Positions 54,999-64,000 of a stretch of DNA of 64,000 bases are shown in pieces (the first letter of the stretch is position 1; each line of letters begins with the position of its first letter). The notes beneath the pieces were generated by a model. It searched no databases. It was not told the DNA's origin and worked only from the letters and a program-made list of their open reading frames with translations. The translations under genes were made by a program, and so were the position numbers. Source of the DNA: Pholis gunnellus (taxonomy: Eukaryota > Chordata > Actinopteri > Perciformes > Pholidae); the NCBI GenBank assembly GCA_910591455.2, contig OU342820.1:2270441-2334440 (forward strand). The letters are read 5' to 3'.

Positions 54999-55711
54999 GT
55001 GCACACAGGCACAGGCCACTCAACATGGCTTTGCTACTCACATAGGAATATGCTCAACAACCATCCAGTTTGTTGACATTTCAAGATGATTTCTCTCACT
55101 TTCTCTCTTTGCCCACAAAGCAGCTAATCACAAATAAGTGTGTTCTTTATTTAGCCCAATCAGGTGCTCTTTTTATCTAACCCCTGATGTGGATGCGCTA
55201 CCCTACCACCTCCAGCATCAGACTCCCATCAAAAGATACTGCAGGTATGTGTAAATGTCTGTTCAACATTTTTTAGATAAATTGGAGTGCTTTAAAATAA
55301 AAAATATGCAAGTCAGGCCATATGTGACCATTTTTAAAGAATCTTGTTTTAATCTTAATAAGTAATTATATGGGAAGTTACCTGAAGTCGTCATGTTTTC
55401 GAGATCTCTCAGAATTGTGTGAGTACATTGTTATACTGATATACCGATGAGTGGAGCTAAAACAACCGAGAGCAAAGCAATGTTGCATCATGGTGCGATA
55501 CGAAAAGCAACACTATCTCTGCTCCCTCTTCAGGAATACTATGACTCTTACCTGCCTGAGATCTGAATAACCAGCAGTTGGTAGATCGATGTTTTCTTTC
55601 AGACAGGGACAATTTATTTCAGCCAGCAATTAACAAAGCTTACTTCCTCTCTTCTTTCTTCAAGGTCAAAATATCTCTCTGTTCTGTTCTGCCTCTCATA
55701 AGACCCACAGG

Positions 55712-55713
<2 letters not shown>

Positions 55714-55750
<37 letters not shown>
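55714..55750. repeat. (CA)18 microsatellite
   Basis: An uninterrupted CA run in the upstream region; a second, shorter CA run lies at 55941-55972. Confidence 0.95.
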
Positions 55751-55752
<2 letters not shown>

Positions 55753-56718
55753 AGCAGAGTCCAATTTGATCAGACAGGAGGGAAGCCAACAGAGAGGAGG
55801 AAAAGCAGACAGTGAGAGATTTGACTTGTCACTTGTCATTGACCCCGTCAGCTCTATCGTGACGACCCATTACACCTAGTGTTTGTTTGTGTGAGTCATC
55901 TGCACAGGCTTCAAAGTCAAATGACAGTCTGCCTTTGAAATGCACACACACACACACACACACACGCACACAATCAGCCCTATTGCAGTATTTCACTTGG
56001 CTGTGTACAGTCCTCACTGTGTTGTTGTGTTTGTGTGGTTTGTTTCGTAATGTGCAGCATTTGTGAAGTTCTGTTTCCATGAAAATGTGCTCAGGTGTGT
56101 GTGTGTGTGCTGGTGAGACGGCTGTCAACATACTGCAGTGAATCAGACGACATTGTAAGCCCCACTGAGAACAATGCATTTACACACCTGCAAGCAAAAA
56201 CACACTTACACAAAACACTATAATATATACTATAATTCTAAATTTCTGGCATTTTAGTTTTTCTGACAGAAATAGGAGGGAAAAATATATAAATATATAT
56301 ATCTATAGAGCTATTTATGTGTGAAATAGGTATATATTTTCAGATAACATATTTTCTGACAACTTCTGAGTGCTACCAAAACACAGGTGACTCACACACT
56401 CAGTATACTGCTCCTGAATGCATCGTGTGTAGACCGCGGCAGAGGACTGAAGCCGCTGCTTTGCTAACGTGCTGCTCATACAACGTCTCCTGTGTTAAAA
56501 AGGAACTTGTGCAAAAGTTAAAACACCTACAAAGCTGCTTAATAACAATATATGCTGCGCATATCTTTATTTATTATGTTTTGAATGTCCAATTGTCTAG
56601 TAAGTCACTTTAAACGCCCTCCTGGATGTAATAAATGAACCATGCTTCACAAATTACAAGTGGAGTGGCTTGAAGTCTGAAATGTCTCAACAAGTGCCTT
56701 GAAATATGGTAAACCCAT

Positions 56719-56746
56719 TCATGTTCCCCTCAGGATGAATTGTGAT
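56719..56746 (-). repeat. Scrap of the CATCCTGAGGGGAACATGAA repeat
   Basis: CATTCATGTTCCCCTCAGG on the plus strand is the reverse complement of the phrase seen at about 36036-36056. It is a short relic of the same family, oppositely oriented. Confidence 0.6.
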
Positions 56747-59475
56747 CAATTTAATAAAACTATCAATTTATGACCAAATACCTAGACACTAATGGGATGT
56801 AAAGCGTCCTAAAACACTTCATTTATGCTCAAAAACACGTAGTGGCTGAGTGGTGGAGCGGCACAGCAGTGTGTGTGCTGGGAGTTCCGTTAGCTGTTAG
56901 CGACCAGCCAAACACCCCACAAACTGTTACCGGCTATAACAGGCAATAAAAGGTGTTTCAACCATAACAGGTCCTTAAGCATGCAGCCATGATGGGCTAT
57001 GACTGGGCTCACACTCACTCACTCACACAAGTAAACACGACCCATGCAACCAAGCAATAATAATAATAATCCTACTAATAATGATAATAATTTGCTCCGC
57101 ATGTTAAGATTGTTATTGAAGATGGCAGATACTATTCTACCTTTTCTGCATCACAACTGATATGGATCAACAAAGGACTTTTGACCTCAATGTTTAAACA
57201 ACTTTAGTTTTGTTCACAATGAATATTACATTTTTCATTAAACCTAAATGTATTCATCCATTTTTTTAGTACCACTTTTACATTTGTAAAGGGTTCGTAC
57301 AGCCTGGTCTGCAAAACTGCATCGAAACTGTCAATTAAGTTTTGAGGGAACCTCCTTGATTCATCACATTTATGTGTCTAATCGATGTCGCCCAGGGAGG
57401 TTGGAGTGGACGGCTGTGTCATCAGAAATGATTTTGAAAAAGCATTTTAGTTTAATGGGAACATATGAGAACATTTAGAGACAGGGTTGGTTTGTATGAT
57501 GTCACTAATAGCTTCATTAATGGTATAATGCTTTGGAAAGCCATTCATACTCGCAACTTTTCTGTTTCTACAGTAATCTATGAAGTCTGCATCTGTGAAG
57601 AACAACTTAGTGTTTAATGTGTTGTTGTTATTGTTGTAGTGAGATTAAAGCTGTATTTCTCTGGGGACGTGTGGTAACGTCAGCTGTGCTGGTCATTGAT
57701 TTGAATCCTTTTCAGAGCATGTATGTGGGTCATGTTTCACCCCCACCCGGTAATAACGACAGCTGCAATTATCTGCTGTTTTTCTGAACTGGCCTGTGAT
57801 TTAAATCCTGTCCAGAGCGACCGCCTTCTATTTTAAAGTAGATCTCTGAGATTTTGTTACATGGGAAGAGCTGCTTGTTATTCTACTTATATGACTTCTG
57901 TATCAAAATAGAGTCAAAAATGACTTTGCTTATACACATGGGAGCATGTTAACATGAAGGCCTATTTGTGAACCAATAAGCCATCAGCAGAACAAGACCA
58001 AATACAAGTTCACCAAATGGCCTGTTGTAATGTCAGCGACAGGTAGCTGCTGATATTCTCTTTGAGCCTCTTGTCTATGGCACATAATGGTTTTGGTTTA
58101 CATATTGCTAGTCAAAGTATGCTGAATTAGCTATGAGCAGTATCTGTTTGTGATCTATTCACTAGAGATCTTTGATACTGAAGTAAACTGAAGATGTATG
58201 AAGCACCTCCTCTGTGATGGTAATCTCATCCAAATGGGGCCAAATACAAATGTGCTCATGGTGGGACAATAATGATCGATTACATTCTATTGTATTGTAT
58301 GTTGCATGTTAATAAATTGTAAGTGTCATATCAACTGGGTGGTCCTTTTTAAATAATAGGCAGTACAGTAGCATGTTTCATCCATGACTAAAGAACTCAT
58401 TAGAACTCAACAACATGCCGTTTTCAAACTCTCATGGCAACTTGCTAGTTTGGGAGATAAGAATGAGATGATGAGCCAGAAATGATAGCCTGGCCTGTGT
58501 TTTTGCTCAACAACACTCCTGGCAGGATGGAGTGTCTTAAGAGGATCAAACCTGTGACAGTTTCAGGTCGCGGGGCGGCGTTTCTCAGCACAAGGCCAGC
58601 CTCTTTCATTTTCCATCAGGAGGGAAAATATTCATGCTGAGAGATTTTCCTGACAGATGGAAACAGTCTTCATCATAAATATGGCTGAAATATTAAGGGC
58701 AGCAAAATATCAGTCTGATTAAATGTCAGCAAGACACGGCGGTATGAAGCAGAAGGTACATGAGAGAGGAACAGATCGAGAATTTGACAAGAGAAATCCA
58801 GACAGAGAAGAGACATTGACAGAAGAAAGTCAATGGGAACAACATGAAAAATATAATGGAAGGATAGTTATGCTGCACACTTATTGTAAATTGCTTAGGA
58901 TAAGCGTCGGCCAAATGAATGTCATGTAAAGGATTAAAGAGATGAGGGAATTACTGGAGGGAAACTAAAAGATGGTAGCAGGGAAATAACGTCAAAGGTA
59001 CGGTGAAGAAAAGAAGACTCTCCCGTATAATTCCTTCTCCTTCCCCCATGAGTCATTTCATCACAGAGTGAACCAAACCTTAACCATAACCATAACACAT
59101 TCATTTTCCAAAAATGATTTGTAGGGGTGCTCCCGAATAGTCAACCATTCGATCTACGGAGTCTGATTCAACTGCCAATCTCACAGTTGAACAGTCGCAG
59201 TGACGGGAAAACGTGGAGATGGAACAAAGGTTCATACGTAAATAACCACATTGGCTATTTCTAAATCAAAGAAAAGGCTTCCTTTATTAATCAGAGCACT
59301 CACATAGCATACAACATCACATAGAATCAGCTGTTTGTAGCTTTGTCTCTCTCCAGCTGACTGTCCCTTCTCTTCCCTGTTCTGTCCTTCTGCCTGTGGA
59401 AAGCTACAATGATTAAGATCCAAAAGCAGCAGGATAAGAAACCGTGTCTCTATTGACTTCCACATCGTTTAAGTA

Positions 59476-59477
<2 letters not shown>

Positions 59478-59517
<40 letters not shown>
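59478..59517. repeat. (CA)19 microsatellite
   Basis: An uninterrupted CA run in the upstream region. Confidence 0.95.
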
Positions 59518-60367
59518 CAAACAGCACTGTCCATTATTCTCAAATGACAGCTAAGCGATTTAGTTGTTTTTACTAATGTTCTATAGATACATAGATGATC
59601 AAACAGATCAATGAGCAAGAAAAAACAGACACGTTTCGACGATCAGTCGCCAATAGATAAAAGTTAACCAATGCAAATTCTCAGTGAGGACACGCCTAGT
59701 GATTTGCAACTGGTAAGATTGTAATGATTGTCTCTACATTACTGCCCCAGTATTATAAGCAGTGCTGTCTGATAAGCCTTCAAACTCATGGAGTCAGTAC
59801 CTGTAGTAAAACCCCAACACAGTGCTATTGTTGGTCTGCTCAGCCTTAGAAACTCCAGCAGAGATCTTTAAAGTAAAGCCATAACCATGACTAAACCATG
59901 ACTTGAGGGACATTTGTCTCCACGGGGACGCATTACTCACTACAGAGCAATAGAGATGAGAATAAGGTGAAACCTCAAGATTCCTTTAATTCAAACAAAA
60001 GTGCAGTCATCAAGCTGAATCATGGAGTGTAAGAAAGGACAGAAGGAGGCGAGAAAGGGATGATGTAAGGAAAAGGGATGAAACAGAAGACTGGAGGATT
60101 GTACAAAGAGAAAGTGAGAAGTAGGTTGGAAGAAAAGAATGAGGTCAAAGGGCAAATGAGGTCAGGGCTCCAGACTGTATATGTGACCATTTTTTGAGTG
60201 TGTGAGTAAAAATTGAAGTGGTCCCATTCATGCACGAATTACAGGCTTGCAGCCGGGCACAAGAGGCGGTGCCTAATGCGTGAAGACATCGGCCTCCAAA
60301 CGCCCCCCCCTTAGGGGGAGAGGGCCCATAAATGTAATTCTGAGGTACATCTACACTGCAAGGAAAG

Positions 60368-60403
<36 letters not shown>

Positions 60404-60540
60404 AGTCTAATATTCAGTAAGTTAATTAGGAGTCTATTAAAACTCTCCATAAACACTAAGAAACTGCCCTGCTTTTACGGATGGTTAAATTGAACTTACC
60501 ACAGGGTGCATCCTGTTTACTGTTTACCGTGTGTGTTTGC

Positions 60541-60571
<31 letters not shown>

Positions 60572-60572
60572 T

Positions 60573-60610
<38 letters not shown>

Positions 60611-60620
60611 GTGTGCGTGC
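60368..60620. repeat. (CA)n at 60368-60400 and (GT)n at 60538-60620
   Basis: An opposed CA/GT pair separated by about 140 nt. The GT array is interrupted by GCATTTACAT and GCGTG. Confidence 0.95.
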
Positions 60621-60778
60621 ATATCAGTGCAGACAGCCAGTCTCTCCCAGCAGACTTCAGATCCTCTGCAGGAGGAACTATCATCGCTCACATCAATAGG
60701 AATGTCTACATCAAAACCCTCCTCCTGCAGCTGCAACCTCAGGGCAACTTGTCCCACCAATTAAACACCACTTGGTGA
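60620..60778. other. Unidentified short frame, exon-like on either strand
   Basis: The minus strand encodes VALRLQLQEEGFDVDIPIDV then SDDSSSCRGSEVCWERL, an ordered, acidic, non-repetitive peptide. The plus strand, after an acceptor-like CAGATCCTCTGCAG, encodes GGTIIAHINRNVYIKTLLLQ. I recognise neither. It could be a real exon, a repeat piece or chance. Confidence 0.2.
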
Positions 60779-61434
60779 ATATAGCAATGAAAGCGGATTA
60801 TAGATAAACTCATTAGGATCCAGGCGCAGGAAAGAGGCTGCTCTACGACTTCAGCCTTGCAGCTTCCAATATATTAAATGCCTGTGAATATTTTTGAATA
60901 TATTTTACTCAGCATAAAGACTGGATCTGTCCAAAGACAACAACGTCAACCTACCGGCTCCTCCAAAGGTCACTTATAATAATAATAATTCAACTTCACA
61001 TAACTCCAGTAAAAAAGTGACCTGATGACGAAAGCAAAAGACTCTGAAAATGACGCAGACTTTTCCAATAAAAGCCGTCCTGTAAATATGGATTGTGTGG
61101 ACAGTAAGAAGGCTTTTTGTTAGAAATCTGAGCAGGAAGTGTTGAGTTTCATTGACTGTGATAAAAACTGTGAAGCGACTGGAATTAATAAGTGATGGAA
61201 AACACTATTTCTGTTCAAAGAGAAAGCGAGGGCAGTAGATTGGTGACAAGGCTGTTGCTGAACTGATGGAATCATGCAGTGGAAATGTATGTTACACTGA
61301 TTTATCAAGACAACAGCCGAACATGGAACCTCTCGAGCCGCAAAAAATATGCCATAATCTCCCATCCGAGCCCGGTTGTATAAGCCTGCTCTGAAAGTAG
61401 GTCTAAAGCACCACAAACTACGCGTCTCTAAACG

Positions 61435-61735
61435 GGCTGGTCTCATCCAGTGTTCATACCAAAGAAAATAATGCGCTGTAAGTCATAGATATCCCACTCA
61501 TTTTATATGTTATCCACTTAATTATGAACGAGGAAGTTTAAAGACCACAACAGCCCACACAGGAAAGGAGGGGAGGTGGGCGGGTTTATTGGTCATGTGA
61601 CTTGTGTACTTCAGTAACGGCACTTCCGTAGTTATTTTGTTGTCTAAACCTAACTTAGTTGTGTCCTCTGTATTTTGAAAAGACTGTATTCATGTAACGA
61701 GCAGAAACGGACACGTGTTGCTGGACTTTTGTAGG
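61435..61735 (+). repeat. Dispersed repeat (CTAAACCTAACTTAGTTG family), copy 2
   Basis: GGCTGGTCTCATCCAGTGTT, TAGATATCCC, ATGTTATCCACTTAATTA, TCAGTAACGGCACTTCCGTA, CTAAACCTAACTTAGTTG and GTTGCTGGACTTTTG are in the same order and orientation as 48165-48502. It has an extra GGGGAGGTGGGCGGG segment in the middle. Confidence 0.75.
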
Positions 61736-63114
61736 AAAATTAAAAAAAAATTGTATCAGTAACTTTTATTGAGAGATACAAACCGTTGTATGAGGATACG
61801 TTGCTTCAAACTATTCTGACACAAACTGAACATCAGAGCCTCCATCAAGGGAGGATTTACTGAACAACTGTTGTTTTAGACTGAGTTACAACTCATTATT
61901 TTTATTGATATAGCTAGACTTTGTTTTGCATTGGCTGATTTAAAAAGGAAGCATGTTTCTCCCATACATTCATCATTTGTTTCTGTAATGTGCAAAACAT
62001 TTGAAGCTTCAGAAAACAACTAGCAGCTGTAAATCCCCGGAGTTCATTCTGACAGAACTCCAGACGTGGTATGGGAATATTAAATAGATTGTTATGGGAA
62101 TACACAAACACAGTGTAGAGGTAATATACTGTAAATATACAGTAAACAAGCTATTTGTAATGTGCAACCAGGTCACCTGCCTTTATTTTGCTGTCCCTCA
62201 CAGTGATGCCCTCCTGTTAAAAAGAAGAAGAAAGAAAAACAACTTAACATTGCACACATTTATTATTTCACTGTAATAAACATCTTTAAAGTTGAATGGT
62301 TTTATGGTACAAATCAGCCTTTTGTAATATGTAATGTAACATTTCACACTCCATGTCCCTTCTCCCAGCACTAAAGCAATGACTGGCCTTTCTAAGATGA
62401 TGGGCCTTCAGTGTGTTGTTATCCTATGACGGCAGCGATTTAAATACACTTCCTGCTTGAGTTCCTTCCTGTGATGTACAAAAGAAAATGACCAGCTTCC
62501 ACAGCAGACTTTCTGTAAAATAGTAACCTTTAGCTTTGGAAATAAGACAGGGGAGGGGCTCCGACAGAACGCAAGAAAGATTTCACCAGTGTACCACACG
62601 TCTCTACCAGATGAGTGTAACTGTATGGATGTGAAGTGAAGAAGAGTGAAGTAGCTTCGTCATCCCACCCACCCAATCCCTGTAAGAGGTGTAAGGCTGT
62701 GTTCCCGTGCCCCCTGAGACATCATTGACAGGTCGTCTGATCGCTGAGCTGGCTGATCACGTCAAGCTCATCGTTAGTAATGACGATGTTTGAAGTAGCT
62801 CTTGTAATAATTAATATCATGTCAAACTTTGCTTGAAGTCTGTTGCAGAGCTTATCTTTCGTATTTTGACAGCGCTTGTTATATCATTGGACTATGTAAT
62901 CGAGCCATAAGAAGTGATGTAGTTGGTTGTTTTAGTAACGTGAAAGAAGCAGCAGCCTCTCGGGTGTTTAAGCCCCTCCCCATGCAGACTTCATCCCCAT
63001 GACAACGTCACCTTAATACTACAGCTGCTAAAAGGCTTTGTCACTTTTGGGGCATTTTCTGAAATGACTGATGTTGTCGTTGTTCTTGGGAAGACAGTCT
63101 TGTTTCTATGGTTA

Positions 63115-63345
63115 CAGATTCTATTATTACGACATCTCTCAAGTGCGAGACACAAATCTCTCGATATGTAACCATACGTAATTACAAGATTTGGATGTGA
63201 TAATTACAAGATCAAGGATGAGACGGTTTCAGTTCTGAGACACAGATCTCCTTTATTATGAGATATTTTCTTGTAACTATAAGATACAAAGTCATCATCA
63301 TCATATGGTTATGGATCTCATAACTATAAGATGCTGAGTCATGAT
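63115..63345. repeat. AT-rich repeat with TAACTATAAGAT/TATGAGAT units
   Basis: Short units such as CTCATAACTATAAGATGC, TTGTAACTATAAGATAC and ATTATGAGATA recur with loose spacing, resembling a known fish simple-unit MITE. Confidence 0.35.
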
Positions 63346-64000
63346 AATAATAAACCTTTTATTTTCCTTTAGCACCACCACCAGGCCAAAGTCTCCACTT
63401 CAACATCCCTTTGGTCCACGACAAGCCCCGCCCCCTGCTGCTGCACAGAGCGCGGTCGCTTGTTTATTCATTTTAAATGTTTCTCGTGTCCAAATTGCAC
63501 CAAATTCAACACAGCGTCCTTGAGTCCAGATTATTTGCTTTAAAGCTAGATTAGTTAATTACTTCTTAATTTAATAATTGTATAACCAGACAGTATTTGT
63601 GTTGCAGCATTATTATTTAGCACATGATTCAACAGAGTTGAGAGAACACTCATCAAACACATGTGAAAGAATTGTAAATGTACAAAAGTCTCTAACCATT
63701 TCAAAATGCCAACCACTAGTGTTAACTGCCACTGGAAATATGCCTTTAATTAAAAGCTAATGGTCGTTCAGGTTAATCAATGAAAACAGCCGGAGGGGAA
63801 GTTAGCTAATCGTTAGCCGATGATAAGGAGCAGACGGGAGACTGTTATGATGACTGATGAGGCCATTAGGACGATGGGGATGCTATCAGTGTAATACTGA
63901 AGAAGAAAAAGTGCTTCTGTTTATGAAGAGGAGTAGAAGATGAGGCTTTGTTTAGGAACTGGTTACCAATAAAAATACAGGAATTCTCTGCAACAGCATT

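Larger units (their letters stand above)
54999..64000. other. Distal upstream region without a recognised gene
   Basis: Nothing I can support as a gene was found across about 9 kb, apart from one intriguing short frame at 60620-60760. It holds microsatellites, a copy of a dispersed repeat at 61435 and scattered repeat scraps (for example TAGGGGTGCTCCCGAATAGTC near 59122, hAT-end-like). A GC box CCCCGCCCCC with CpG-bearing flanks lies near 63427. The missing 5' exon and promoter of jup may be here or beyond. Confidence 0.4.

Overview
The window reads as teleost fish genomic DNA, probably a percomorph; this rests on recognised repeat families and on protein identity, and no species is named. 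It holds one protein-coding gene I can establish: junction plakoglobin (jup, gamma-catenin), on the minus strand from the start codon at 45652 to the stop at 12657. Fifteen coding exons with GT/AG boundaries join into an intact 752-residue frame. The frame has an N-terminal DSGIxSG phosphodegron, an alpha-catenin-binding segment, an armadillo-repeat domain and a short tyrosine- and proline-rich C-terminal tail. A non-coding 5' exon must lie upstream, because the first coding exon has an acceptor 39 nt before its ATG; I could not place it.

Layout. Positions 1-12462 lie beyond the 3' end of jup. They hold foldback elements, a hAT remnant, a 5'-truncated LINE, a solo Gypsy LTR, other dispersed repeats and a small cluster of ACTACAANTCCC motifs near 10.3 kb. 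Positions 12.6-45.7 kb are jup; its large introns (introns 2, 4, 7, 9 and 14 are 2.6-8.9 kb) are filled with LINE, SINE and hAT remnants and long CA/GT microsatellites. Positions 45.7-64 kb lie upstream of the coding part and contain an L2-like LINE with an intact 3' tail, a Gypsy LTR plus partial gag, a young Ty1/copia element (52293-54998) and more dispersed repeats. No second host gene is evident there.

How the parts relate. The mobile elements are independent passengers, and nothing here forms an operon-like or defence-like system. The most informative observations are: (a) the copia element, whose primer-binding site matches the anticodon arm of initiator tRNA-Met, whose gag frame starts inside the LTR, and which has lost RT/RNase H; (b) a jup armadillo exon that is 339 nt in my recollection of human beta-catenin but is split here into 120 + 219 nt; (c) a LINE whose 5' part is inverted relative to its 3' part, as twin priming produces; (d) a three-copy ZNF143/THAP11-like motif cluster; (e) several perfect palindromes; and (f) CA-repeat tracts next to jup splice sites. 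I do not see convincing evidence of a previously undescribed biological system. Repeat family names come from remembered consensus sequences, and no database was searched.
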